Positions 18,516 through 26,509 of a stretch of DNA of 42,827 nt are shown here, one piece after another. Each line of letters begins with the position of its first letter. The first letter of the stretch is position 1. This stretch comes from Spartobacteria bacterium (GTDB taxonomy: Bacteria > Verrucomicrobiota > Kiritimatiellia > CAIQIC01 > Lenti-01), in assembly GCA_009930415.1 (NCBI GenBank), contig RZYG01000004.1, forward strand, positions 1 to 42,827, in the 5' to 3' direction. Position numbers and translations under genes: made by a program. The notes below the pieces were generated by a model. The model was not told the origin of the DNA. It ran no database searches and saw only the letters and a program-made list of their open reading frames with translations.

Positions 18516-19778
18516 CTATCGAACCAGCGCCAGACTGAGGGCGGGCCAGTAGGTGATCAGGACCAGGATGCCCAGCATCAGCCCCATGAGGACCAGCGAG
18601 GCGGCCGCCAGCTTCATCAGAGGCTTGTGGAGCCGCATGGCGGCAATGAACAGATTCATCCCGACCGGGGGCGTGCTGTAGCCGATGGCCAGATTGGCCA
18701 AGAAGATCACGCCCAGATGCACCGGGTGGATTCCGTACCGGGCGGCCAGCGGCGCCAGCAGCGGTACGATGACCACCGTGGCGGTATAGATGTCCATGAC
18801 GCAACCGACGGCCAGCAGGAACAGATTCAACGCCACCAGGAAGACGATCGGATTTTCGATCCGCGCGCCGACCCATTCGAGAATGAGCTGCGGCACTTCC
18901 TGATCGATCAGGAAATTCGTGATGGCCATGCCCATGCCGAGAATCAGCAGCACGCCGCCGACGAGCACGACGGTGTCGCGGACGATTCCCGAAAGTTTGC
19001 GCAGCGGCATCTCGCGGTAGACGAAGCCTTCGACGACGAGCACGTAGACGGCGGTCAGGACGGCGGCTTCGCTGGCGACCAGCCACCCGCCGTAGATGGC
19101 GCCCAGCACCACGAACGGCAGCGGGATTTCCCACTTGGATTCCTGGAGGGCTGCGGCCAGTTCGCGCACGGCGAACGGCCGGCGCGGAATCCGGGCATGG
19201 AACCCCGCCCAGATGCCGTAGCCGCCCAGCACCGCCAGCGCCAGCAATCCCGGCAGCAAGCCGGCGCGGAACAGCGCGGCGATCGTGACCTCGCCCGAAA
19301 TCGGCTGCGCGATGATGGCGTAGAGAATCAACGGCAGGCTCGGCGCGAAGAGCACGCCCATGTTGCCGCCGCTGGTGACGAGCCCCAGCGCGGCCTTCTC
19401 GCGATAGCCGTCCTTGAGCAGCGCCGGCAGCAGCAGCCCGCCCAGCGCGACGATGGTCACGCCCGAAGCGCCCGTGAACGCCGTCAAAAACGTGCAGAGG
19501 ACGACGCAGACCATGGCGAGACCGCCGGGCATCCAGCCGAACGCCGCGCGCGTGAGGCGCAGCAATCGTTCGGACGCGCGGCTGCCGGCGAGCACGTAGC
19601 CGGCCAGCGCGAACATCGGCAGCGCCTGCAGCATCGGCATGCGCGCCAGCCGCGTCAATTCGCCGACGACGATGGAAAAATCCATGCCGACCGAGCGGTA
19701 GGCCAGCATCGCCAGCGCGCCGAACACGGCGAACATCGGAGCCCCCAGCAGGGCGATGGCCACCACGCCCCAGATCAC
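18516..19778 (-). CDS. dctM: TRAP transporter large permease (DctM)
   Basis: A 420-aa inner-membrane protein with about a dozen hydrophobic helices, the ion-coupled translocation subunit of a tripartite ATP-independent periplasmic transporter. Family hallmarks include LPMFALAGYVLAGS, FTGASGVTIVALGGLLLPALLKDGY and the mid-protein VTSGGNMGVLFAPSLPLILYAI. Its start overlaps the dctQ stop by four bases, so translation is coupled. Length is normal. Substrate is not predictable from this subunit. A terminator follows. Confidence 0.96.
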   Translation of the reverse strand: MIWGVVAIALLGAPMFAVFGALAMLAYRSVGMDFSIVVGELTRLARMPMLQALPMFALAGYVLAGSRASERLLRLTRAAFGWMPGGLAMVCVVLCTFLTAFTGASGVTIVALGGLLLPALLKDGYREKAALGLVTSGGNMGVLFAPSLPLILYAIIAQPISGEVTIAALFRAGLLPGLLALAVLGGYGIWAGFHARIPRRPFAVRELAAALQESKWEIPLPFVVLGAIYGGWLVASEAAVLTAVYVLVVEGFVYREMPLRKLSGIVRDTVVLVGGVLLILGMGMAITNFLIDQEVPQLILEWVGARIENPIVFLVALNLFLLAVGCVMDIYTATVVIVPLLAPLAARYGIHPVHLGVIFLANLAIGYSTPPVGMNLFIAAMRLHKPLMKLAAASLVLMGLMLGILVLITYWPALSLALVR

Positions 19779-20317
19779 GAGGCCACCCTCCCCTCGCCCG
19801 GCAGACCTTCATCGGCCTTGGGAACGGCGAGCCACGTTGCCGGCGCGACGACGCGCACGGCGAACCGCAGCGCCATGAGCCAGAACGCCACGGGGACGAT
19901 CAGCTGGTATTTCCAGACGGGACCGCCGAGCAGCCGGCTGGGATCCAATTCGCGCTGGAACCCCACGTAGCGTCCGGCGGCCCAGGCCAGCAGGACGCAC
20001 ACGACCGCGGCGAACAGCGCCATGGCCCGAACGAGACCGGCGGAAACGGACCGCGGCAGAAGCGCCTCGGCCAGATCGATCGACAGGTGCCGGCCCCGGC
20101 CGGTCGCCGCCAGCGCGCCCAGCATGGTCAGCCACAGCAGCCCCATGCCCAGCAGCGGCTCCGCCCAGACCAGCCCCGTGTGCCAGACGTTGCGCAGCAC
20201 GATCTGGACCGCGGCCAAACCCACCATGCCCGCGACGAGGACGCCGAGGAGCAGGCGTTCGAGCCGATCCGTCCAGCGGCTGACGGCGCGAAACGTCCGC
20301 TCGGCGCGGTTGTTCAT
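19775..20317 (-). CDS. dctQ: TRAP transporter small permease (DctQ)
   Basis: A 180-aa protein with four hydrophobic helices, the small membrane subunit of the TRAP transporter. The motif WAEPLLGMGLLWLTMLGALAATGRGRHLSIDL in helices 2-3 is typical of DctQ. The ATG at 20317 overlaps the dctP stop by four bases. The frame continues open far upstream on the same strand, but that part is only shadow of dctP and tatT. Confidence 0.94.
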   Translation of the reverse strand: MNNRAERTFRAVSRWTDRLERLLLGVLVAGMVGLAAVQIVLRNVWHTGLVWAEPLLGMGLLWLTMLGALAATGRGRHLSIDLAEALLPRSVSAGLVRAMALFAAVVCVLLAWAAGRYVGFQRELDPSRLLGGPVWKYQLIVPVAFWLMALRFAVRVVAPATWLAVPKADEGLPGEGRVAS

Positions 20318-21312
20318 GGCTCCCGGATTTCCCGCAAGATCAGCTGCAGCCGGTCCCACGCCGCGGCCGAGAAAACGATGCCCTTCGTTTTCAGCAGCGC
20401 GGTGGCCGCCACTTGCTCGAAGGCCGCGCGCGTTTCCGGCGCCGTCTCGATGGCCTGGACGCCCTGCGCCCGCATGAACTCCAACGCTTCGACGTCGCTC
20501 TGGCGGACCTTGGGCGTCAACTGCCGGCAATGCCGGTCGAAGATGCTGCGGACGGTTTCCCGGTGCGCGGCGGGCACGGAGTTCCAGGCCGCGCCGGAGA
20601 GGAAGACGCCGCCAACGGCGTAGGTCAAGCGCAGGGCGTTGTAATGCCGGATCTTGGTGTGCCATTGCACGGCGATGGCCGCGGTCGGCGGACCGAACAC
20701 GGTTTCCAGCAAGCCGGTCTGCAACGCCGTGAGCACGTCGGTGACGTCCGCCGGGATGCTGGCGATGCCCGCGGCCGCGAACAGTTCCATCAGCATGGGG
20801 GAATCCAGGCTCCAGACCTTCGTGGCGCGCAAGGTTTCCAGGCTGGTGATGGGCTTCACGCTGTAGGCGTAGCTGAAGCCGACCTCGGTCCAGCCCAGCG
20901 TTTCGAACCCGGCGGCCCGCGTCCGTTCGTCGAGAAACGGCCGCATCTGTTCGAGCGTGCGGTCCACCTCGTCGTAGTCCCGGAAGACCATCGGGAACAT
21001 CAGGGCGGCGACGTCGGGGCAGACCACGCCGATGCCGTAGCCGAGAAAGCCCCCGCCGTGGAGCTGGCCGGTCTTGATCTTGAACAGCACGTCCTGTTCG
21101 GAGCCCATGATGCCGCCGGGATAAATCTTGATCTTCACGGCGCCGGCCGTGGCGGTTTCGATTTCGGTCTTGGCGTCGGCCAACGCCTGCATCCAGATGC
21201 TGCCGTCGGGCGCCATGGTGGCCAGCTTGAGGATCGTGGCGGCGGCGGCGGGGGCGGTTCCCAGCGCGCCGATCAGGGCGAGCGCGGCAAAGAGATGGCG
21301 GAGAGTCGTCAC
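20314..21312 (-). CDS. dctP: TRAP transporter periplasmic binding protein (DctP)
   Basis: A 332-aa secreted solute receptor. Signal peptide at 1-24 (ending APAAAA), then ILKLATMAPDGSIWMQALADAKTEIE, a typical DctP/TAXI-independent N-terminus; YPGGIMGSEQDVLFKIKTGQLHG and ETVFGPPTAAIAVQWH are family segments. It starts with GTG, with AAAGG six bases upstream. The ligand cannot be read; the adjacent TatT lipoprotein places it in the TPAT subgroup, for which hydrophobic or organic-acid ligands have been suggested from Treponema work. Confidence 0.93.
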   Translation of the reverse strand: MTTLRHLFAALALIGALGTAPAAAATILKLATMAPDGSIWMQALADAKTEIETATAGAVKIKIYPGGIMGSEQDVLFKIKTGQLHGGGFLGYGIGVVCPDVAALMFPMVFRDYDEVDRTLEQMRPFLDERTRAAGFETLGWTEVGFSYAYSVKPITSLETLRATKVWSLDSPMLMELFAAAGIASIPADVTDVLTALQTGLLETVFGPPTAAIAVQWHTKIRHYNALRLTYAVGGVFLSGAAWNSVPAAHRETVRSIFDRHCRQLTPKVRQSDVEALEFMRAQGVQAIETAPETRAAFEQVAATALLKTKGIVFSAAAWDRLQLILREIREP

Positions 21313-21324
21313 GGGGGGCCTTTC

Positions 21325-22203
21325 TTAAAAGAGATCGTCCATCCGGGCCAGCAAGGCGCGGGCGCGCGCCTTGGCCACGGCGTTCATCAGCGTGTATTCC
21401 GGCACGTCCGGTTCGGCGGCGAGCACGTCGCGCAAGGTGCGTTCGAACAGTTCGGCATCGAATGCGTAGCGGGCGTAGTACTCGGCGAAGGTGACGCGGT
21501 TCAGCAGGTAATCGGGCCCGGCGATCTTCAGGCTGCGTTCGAAATGCCGCCGGGCTTTGGGCAGATCGCGCCCGCCGCCGAGCGGCAGGACCGTGTAGTA
21601 GAGGCCATAGAACAGGTCCACGCCTCCTTGGCGGATCTTCGGATCCAGTTCTTTCACCCGTTCCATCATGGCCAGCACCTTGGGCATGTCGCCCAGCGCG
21701 GCGGGCGAATCGGAACTGGCGATGATCCACATGACCCAGGACGTGGCCGTGGCCAGCAGCGCATCGGCATCCTTCTTGCGCAGCGCGCCCAGCGCGCGCA
21801 CGAACTCGTCGTGGGTTCCGTCCGCGGAACGGGCGAAGCGCTGGTTGCGGGACAGCGCGCGCAGGCCGTAGGTCTTGGCCTTGAGGAACATGGCCTTCGC
21901 GCGGTCCTTCTGCGACTTGTCGAGGAAGCCCATGGCATAGGCCATTTGCGCTTCGGCGGCGGCGATCAGGACGGCCGGCTTGTCGGGGTGCGCTTCGGCG
22001 AGGGCGTCGAGCATGAGCAAGAACGCCGGCGCGCCTTCGCGCACCAGTTCCACGTCGGTCTGGCGCATGAAGCCGTCGGCGAGTTCCATGGCGACCGGCG
22101 TGACGAGTTTGGCGGCGCCCTTGCGCGCCAGCACGCAGCCGCTGCCGCCCACGGAGATGGCCAGCAGCACCGTCGCGCCCAGCAGATGGATCATCGGTTT
22201 CAT
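21325..22203 (-). CDS. TatT-type TPR lipoprotein of a TRAP transporter
   Basis: A 292-aa lipoprotein with a lipobox-like GGSGC (Cys23). The rest is helical: AEAHPDKPAVLIAAAEAQMAYAMGF, KAKTYGLRALSRNQRF, DPKIRQGGVDLFYGLYYTVLPLGGGRDLPKARRHFERSLKIAG, and FAEYYARYAFD match the TatT family (Treponema Tp0956), which forms trimers with TPR-like pores and binds the cognate DctP protein. Located 12 bases before dctP in the same direction. A GGAGG-type purine tract lies 15-20 bases before the ATG. Confidence 0.88.
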   Translation of the reverse strand: MKPMIHLLGATVLLAISVGGSGCVLARKGAAKLVTPVAMELADGFMRQTDVELVREGAPAFLLMLDALAEAHPDKPAVLIAAAEAQMAYAMGFLDKSQKDRAKAMFLKAKTYGLRALSRNQRFARSADGTHDEFVRALGALRKKDADALLATATSWVMWIIASSDSPAALGDMPKVLAMMERVKELDPKIRQGGVDLFYGLYYTVLPLGGGRDLPKARRHFERSLKIAGPDYLLNRVTFAEYYARYAFDAELFERTLRDVLAAEPDVPEYTLMNAVAKARARALLARMDDLF

Positions 22204-22251
22204 GACGGACTTTTCTACCTCCCTCCCCCCCCGTCCAACAAGCCAAAAGGG

Positions 22252-23037
22252 TCAGGCGTCCAGCAATCCCGGAAAAGCCGCGCGGACCCGTTCCACCGTT
22301 TCCGGCGCCGCGGTTTTGCCGCGGAGGACCTGCAGGAGCGCGACCAGATCCGCGCCGGTGACGCGGAACGGCTCTGTCCGCTCCTTCAGGCGCTTGGCCG
22401 CGGCGCGATAGGTCAGCGGCCGCGGCGTCTTCGCCGCGGGCTGCCGCAGGCGGGCCAGCGCGGCCTCGAGCGCGGCGCGTTCCTGTCCGGCCGGGGCGGC
22501 CAAAACCGCCTTGCAGACGGCCTTGGCCTTGGCCCAGCTGATTTCGCCGGCTTCCAGCATGCGGCGCACGCGCGAATCCATGCCCGGCGCATAGCGGAGG
22601 ATGTCTTCGATCCAGGCCGCGTTCTTGTCGAGGAACCGCGCGATGCGCTGGACGTCCCAGTTCGCGTTGGCCATGAAGACGACGGCGTCGAAGTAGTCCG
22701 TGACGCGCGCATCGAGGCGGTCGGCGTTCAGTTTGAGGTTCAGGGCCTGGATTTCGTCGAGTTCGCCGTGGACCACGCGCACGTCCACCCGGTCGAAGTA
22801 GCCCGGATTCTGGGCCCGGATGCGGCGAATGGCGTTGTGCCGGTGGAAACCGCCGACGAGGAAGAATTCGCCCGGATTGCGCTCCCAGACCACGATGGGT
22901 TCCAGCAGGCCGTTGCGGAGGATGTCTTCGGCGTAGTGCGCCACCTTGGCCTCGTTCAGGGGCCGGTGGTTGGCCACCGAGGGGTGCAGATGCACCCGGT
23001 CGAACGGCACGTAGTCGAAGCGTTTGGTCGTCAGCAT
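22252..23037 (-). CDS. ParB-like N-terminal-domain protein
   Basis: A 261-aa soluble protein. Residues ~5-105 form a ParB/Srx-type domain: VPFDRVHLHPSVANHRPLNEAKVAHYAEDIL, then NGLLEPIVVW and GGFHRHNAIRRIR where chromosomal ParB has GERRxRA. A helical region with helix-turn-helix-like NWDVQRIARFLDKNAAWIEDILRY and GEISWAKAKAVCKAVL follows. No parA neighbour, so it is probably not the chromosome-partition ParB; a regulatory or CTP-binding switch role is possible. It is 48 bases upstream of tatT and could be first gene of that transcript. Confidence 0.8.
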   Translation of the reverse strand: MLTTKRFDYVPFDRVHLHPSVANHRPLNEAKVAHYAEDILRNGLLEPIVVWERNPGEFFLVGGFHRHNAIRRIRAQNPGYFDRVDVRVVHGELDEIQALNLKLNADRLDARVTDYFDAVVFMANANWDVQRIARFLDKNAAWIEDILRYAPGMDSRVRRMLEAGEISWAKAKAVCKAVLAAPAGQERAALEAALARLRQPAAKTPRPLTYRAAAKRLKERTEPFRVTGADLVALLQVLRGKTAAPETVERVRAAFPGLLDA

Positions 23038-23063
23038 GGCGGGATTCCTTTGGGTTCCGGCGC

Positions 23064-23091
23064 ACTCTAGCGGATTGCGCCGGCCGGTGAA
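23064..23091 (-). promoter_or_regulatory. Promoter of the ParB-like gene
   Basis: Minus strand TTCACC (23086-23091) and TAGAGT (23064-23069), spacer 16 bp. The two boxes overlap an inverted repeat CCGGCGCA...TGCGCCGG (23058-23083), which could be an operator. Confidence 0.35.
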
Positions 23092-23189
23092 GCCTTTTTT
23101 TGGGGCGGCGGCGGGCCGCGCGCTTTCATCTTTACTCTTCGCCCCGTTCCCCGTTAAATCGCCCCGTTCAACCGAGGTCTCGTTCCGAC

Positions 23190-23579
23190 ATGTTCACCAA
23201 AACCATCACTCCCCGCTTCGGCGACGTGGACGGCCTGCGCCACATCAACAACACGCGGCTGCCCATCTGGTTCGAACTGGGCCGCGATCCGTTTTTCCGG
23301 TTTTTCAATCCCGAGATGAAGTTCGAAAACTGGAACCTGATCATGGCGCACGTCGACGTGGATTTCCTCGTGCCGATGCTGCTGGGCGCGGACGTCGAGA
23401 TCCGGACGTACGTCGCCAAGGTTGGCCGCACGTCGTTCACGGTCTACCAGGAAGCCTGGCAGAACGGCCAGCTGGGCGCCAAGGGCAACGCCGTCGTGGT
23501 CCACTACGATTTCCAGAACCGCCAGCCGCTGCCGATTCCCCCGGACGTCCGCGCGCGGCTCGAGGAGCACAAGCCATGA
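23190..23579 (+). CDS. 4-hydroxybenzoyl-CoA thioesterase-like (hotdog) protein
   Basis: A 129-aa hotdog-fold acyl-CoA thioesterase. The active-site pattern is FGDVDGLRHINNTRLPIWFELGRD, close to the FxDxDxxGHVNN signature of the 4HBT/YbgC group with Asp in place. MFTKTITPRF is taken as the start (23190) because the 30 residues before it are basic low-complexity. Overlaps the next gene's start by four bases (ATGA). The substrate is unknown. Confidence 0.88.
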   Translation: MFTKTITPRFGDVDGLRHINNTRLPIWFELGRDPFFRFFNPEMKFENWNLIMAHVDVDFLVPMLLGADVEIRTYVAKVGRTSFTVYQEAWQNGQLGAKGNAVVVHYDFQNRQPLPIPPDVRARLEEHKP

Positions 23580-23896
23580 GCGCCAAAAGCGGCCTGACCG
23601 TCGTCGAGCTGACCATCGTGGTGGCGCTGCTGCTGCTGGTGGCGGCCATTTCCGTGCCGTCCATCCGCCAGAACGTCCAGCGGAAGCGCGCGGCCCGCTG
23701 CGCCCAGAACCTGGAAGCCCTCCGCGTCGCCAGCGGCAACTACGTTGCCGAAAAGGGCGCGCCGCCGGCCAGTCCGGCGGACCTCGTGCCGGACCATCTG
23801 CCCGTCCTGCCCGTCTGCCCGTCCGGCGGCGCCTATGCGCTGGGCGAAACGTCCGACGCCCCCCCGACCTGCACGATCCCCGGCCACCATTTCTAA
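23576..23896 (+). CDS. Type IV pilin / pseudopilin-like protein
   Basis: A 106-aa protein with an N-terminal prepilin signal: a short basic leader then G-LTVVELTIVVALLLLVAAIS, with Glu at +5 after the peptidase site. The hydrophobic helix continues into a small domain with four cysteines (RCAQN, VCPSGG, PTCTIPG region) and ends GHHF. The small domain resembles the type II secretion/competence pseudopilin group. It overlaps the thioesterase by four bases and precedes pyrH by 20; no pilus assembly genes are nearby, so it relies on machinery elsewhere. Confidence 0.85.
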   Translation: MSAKSGLTVVELTIVVALLLLVAAISVPSIRQNVQRKRAARCAQNLEALRVASGNYVAEKGAPPASPADLVPDHLPVLPVCPSGGAYALGETSDAPPTCTIPGHHF

Positions 23897-23916
23897 CCCA
23901 CCCCGGAGCGCCCCCC

Positions 23917-24636
23917 ATGAAAAAAGCCAAATACCGCCGGATCCTCCTCAAGCTCAGCGGCGAAGTCCTGCGCGATTCCGCCTCGGGCGAATGCCTGTCC
24001 GACGCCATCCTCGCCGAGATGGCCGCGCAGATCCAAGCCGTCCGCAAACTGGGCGTGCAGGTCGGCGTCGTCATCGGCGGCGGCAACATCTTCCGCGGCC
24101 TGAAGGGCCAGGACCGCGGCTTCGGCCGCGCCCACGGCGACAACATGGGCATGCTGGCCACGCTGATCAACAGCCTGGCCCTGCAGTCGGCCCTCGCGGC
24201 CGCCGGCGTGCCAGCCCAGGCCCTCTCCGCCACCGCCATGCCCGCCCTGTGCGAGCTGTTCACCTTCCGTCGCGCCCAGCAGCTGCTCGAGGCCGGCACG
24301 GTCGTGATCATCGGCGGCGGCACCGGCAACCCGTTCTTCACCACCGACAGCGCCGCCGCCCTGCGCGCCGCCGAAATCGGCGCCGAAGTCCTGCTCAAGG
24401 CCACCAAGGTCGACGGCATCTACGACGCCGACCCCGTGAAAAACCCCAAGGCCGTCAAGTTCGACCGCCTGACCTATTCCGAGGCGCTCGCGCGCCGCCT
24501 GAAGGTCATGGACGCCGCCGCCTTTTCGCTTTGCATGGACAACCAAATCCCTATACTCGTTTTCGATTTCTTCAAGCGCGGGGAATTGCTCCGCGTGGTG
24601 CGCGGCGAAAAGGCCGGCACTTTGGTCACCGCCTGA
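23917..24636 (+). CDS. pyrH: UMP kinase
   Basis: A 239-aa amino-acid-kinase-fold enzyme that phosphorylates UMP to UDP in pyrimidine synthesis. YRRILLKLSGEVL, GVVIGGGNIFRG, GDNMGMLATLIN, TTDSAAALRAAEIGAEVLLKATKVDGIYD and FSLCMDNQIPILVFDF are family motifs in the expected order. The upstream frame is open but not pyrH-like; MKKAKYRR at 23917 is the family start. It is followed by frr after 23 bases, the classical pyrH-frr pairing. Confidence 0.97.
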   Translation: MKKAKYRRILLKLSGEVLRDSASGECLSDAILAEMAAQIQAVRKLGVQVGVVIGGGNIFRGLKGQDRGFGRAHGDNMGMLATLINSLALQSALAAAGVPAQALSATAMPALCELFTFRRAQQLLEAGTVVIIGGGTGNPFFTTDSAAALRAAEIGAEVLLKATKVDGIYDADPVKNPKAVKFDRLTYSEALARRLKVMDAAAFSLCMDNQIPILVFDFFKRGELLRVVRGEKAGTLVTA

Positions 24637-24659
24637 ACCTCCAGCGAAAGGATCCCGCC

Positions 24660-25226
24660 ATGTACGAATCTTCCGACGACGTCCTGCTCGAAGCCGACGA
24701 CAAGATGGAAAAAGCCGTCGCCCACCTGCAGCAAGGCCTCTCCGGCCTGCGCACGGGCAAGGCGTCCACCAACCTCGTGGACCACATCGCCGCCGACTGC
24801 TACGGCGCGCAGACCCGCCTCAACCAGATGGCCCTGATCAGCACGCCCGAACCGCGCCTGATCGTCATCAAGCCCTACGATCCCTCGTCGCTGCCCGCCA
24901 TCGAGAAGGCGATTCTCGCCGCCAACATCGGCGTGACCCCGCTCAACGACGGCCGCCTCATCCGCGTGCCGATCCCCGAGCTGAGCGAAGAGCGCCGCAA
25001 GGAGCTCACCAAGGTCGCCAGCCGCATGGGCGAAGAAGCGCGCGTGGCGTTGCGCGCCGTCCGTCGCGACGCCAACGACGCCATCAAGGCGCTGGAAAAG
25101 GCCGCGACGATCAGCGAAGACGATCGCGACCGCGCGCTGGCGGAAGTGCAGAAATCCACCGACGCCTATTCCAAGAAGGTGGAGGAGCTGATCGCCGCCA
25201 AAGAAAAAGACATCATGGCCGTCTGA
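24660..25226 (+). CDS. frr: Ribosome recycling factor
   Basis: A 188-aa two-domain protein that, with EF-G, splits post-termination ribosomes. DDKMEKAVAHLQQGLSGLRTGKAS at the N-terminus, then IKPYDPSSLPAIEKAILAANIGVTPLNDGRLIRVPIPEL, and the helical VRRDANDAIKALEK block are all conserved. Normal length. A purine-rich GAAAGGAT lies about six bases before the ATG. Only six bases separate it from the M23 peptidase. Confidence 0.97.
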   Translation: MYESSDDVLLEADDKMEKAVAHLQQGLSGLRTGKASTNLVDHIAADCYGAQTRLNQMALISTPEPRLIVIKPYDPSSLPAIEKAILAANIGVTPLNDGRLIRVPIPELSEERRKELTKVASRMGEEARVALRAVRRDANDAIKALEKAATISEDDRDRALAEVQKSTDAYSKKVEELIAAKEKDIMAV

Positions 25227-25232
25227 GCGGCC

Positions 25233-26399
25233 ATGCGACGTCCCGCGCGCAAGTCCCCCCTGCGCCATCTGGTTTGGATCGTTCCCCTCCTGGCGCTGGA
25301 TTTCCTTTTGTTCCGCTGGCTGGCCCTCCGCCAGGGCGGCTGCCATCTGCCGGCGGCGCCCGAACCCGTCGCGGCCGAATCGCCCGCGCCGCCCCCGCCC
25401 CCCCCGCCCGTCTGGCAGCGGCTGACGCCCCCCACCCCGCAGCAGAATCTCCTGAATCCGGACGAACCGGGCGTGTTGCAGCCGACCGGCTCGGGCCGGC
25501 TGGAATCCGCCAAGTTCGGATCCACCCGCACGGGCCTGCGCGGCGGCCGGCTCGTCGCCGTCTTCCACGAGGGCGTGGACATCGCCGCCACGCAGCGCGA
25601 CCGCAAAGGCGTCGCCACCGATCCGGTCTATGCCGTCGCCGCCGGCCGCGTCGCGTTCGTCAATTCCGTCGGCGGCAAATCCACCTACGGCAAGTACGTC
25701 GTCGTCGAACACCCCGATCCTTCGTTGGGCACCACCGAAAAGCGCGACGGATCCGCCGTGCCCGCCACGGTCTATAGCCTTTACGCCCACCTCGCCGACG
25801 TCCGGTTCGGCATCCGCCCCGGCCATGCGGTCGAGCCCGGCGACGAAATCGGCACCCTCGGCAACACCAGCAGCACTCAGCCGCCGATTCCCCGCGATCG
25901 CGCCCACCTGCACTGGGAAATCGGCCTCCTCCTCAATTCCCGCTACGAGCTCAAACACCGCGCCGAAAAACTGTCCCCCGATTTCGGGAATTACCACGGC
26001 CACAACCTGTTCGCCATCGATGCCCTCGACTTCTATGCCGCCCACTCCCGCGATCCGGGCCTGACCATGGCCGCCTATCTCGCCGCCCTCCCCCCCGCCT
26101 GCGAAGTCGCGCTGCGCGGCAAAACCCCGGACTTCTTCCGCCGCTTCCCGGCCCTCTGGCAAGGCGCTCCCCACGACGGCGGGCCGCTCTTTTTGAAACT
26201 CTCCGAATCCGGCCTCCCCCTCTCCGGCCGCAACGCCACCGCCGCCGAAGCCGAGCGCCTCGGCAACAGCCGCCAAGCCGTCCTGCGCGTGGATCCCGCC
26301 GTGCTCGGCCGCAACGGCCGGCGCTACTTCGCCCAGAGCGGCAGCACCTGGCAATTCACCGCCGAAGGCCGCACCTGGGCCGACGTCCTCTTCTACTGA
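25233..26399 (+). CDS. M23 (LytM) family metallopeptidase
   Basis: A 388-aa protein with an N-terminal membrane anchor or uncleaved signal (residues ~12-32), a poly-proline linker (~50-60) and an M23 domain at ~85-245. Zinc ligands are visible: H112 and D116 in FHEGVDIA, and H225/H227 in HLHWE; YSLYAHL marks the conserved middle. A ~140-aa C-terminal part of unknown fold ends in EGRTWADVLFY. It probably cuts cell-wall peptides or acts as an envelope remodelling factor; cell-wall role is inferred. Lies in the same direction six bases after frr. Confidence 0.88.
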   Translation: MRRPARKSPLRHLVWIVPLLALDFLLFRWLALRQGGCHLPAAPEPVAAESPAPPPPPPPVWQRLTPPTPQQNLLNPDEPGVLQPTGSGRLESAKFGSTRTGLRGGRLVAVFHEGVDIAATQRDRKGVATDPVYAVAAGRVAFVNSVGGKSTYGKYVVVEHPDPSLGTTEKRDGSAVPATVYSLYAHLADVRFGIRPGHAVEPGDEIGTLGNTSSTQPPIPRDRAHLHWEIGLLLNSRYELKHRAEKLSPDFGNYHGHNLFAIDALDFYAAHSRDPGLTMAAYLAALPPACEVALRGKTPDFFRRFPALWQGAPHDGGPLFLKLSESGLPLSGRNATAAEAERLGNSRQAVLRVDPAVLGRNGRRYFAQSGSTWQFTAEGRTWADVLFY

Positions 26400-26451
26400 T
26401 GTACCCCCCGCCCCCCGCGTCTCCCGAATCGCCGGAATTGCCTTTTGGCGT

Positions 26452-26480
26452 TTGACATCCCGTTTTCTTTGCTCCACAAT
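26452..26480 (+). promoter_or_regulatory. Promoter upstream of the coiled-coil membrane protein
   Basis: TTGACA (26452-26457) and CACAAT (26475-26480), spacer 17 bp, in the 110-base gap before the ATG at 26510. It is one of the best -35 matches in the window. The same CACAAT -10 is used at 32564-32569. Confidence 0.6.
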
Positions 26481-26509
26481 GCCCGCACTAAACGTTTTGG
26501 AGGATCGTC

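Noticed and set aside
18097-18552. Overlapping frames encoding GTRQEPHAT-like peptides
   Set aside because: They are translations of the hairpin repeat element, and the same peptide appears antisense at 9282-9438.
22252-23037. Chromosome-partition ParB with parS sites
   Set aside because: The GERRxRA box is altered to FHRHNAIRR, no parA is adjacent and no TGTTTCACGTGAAACA-like parS was seen.
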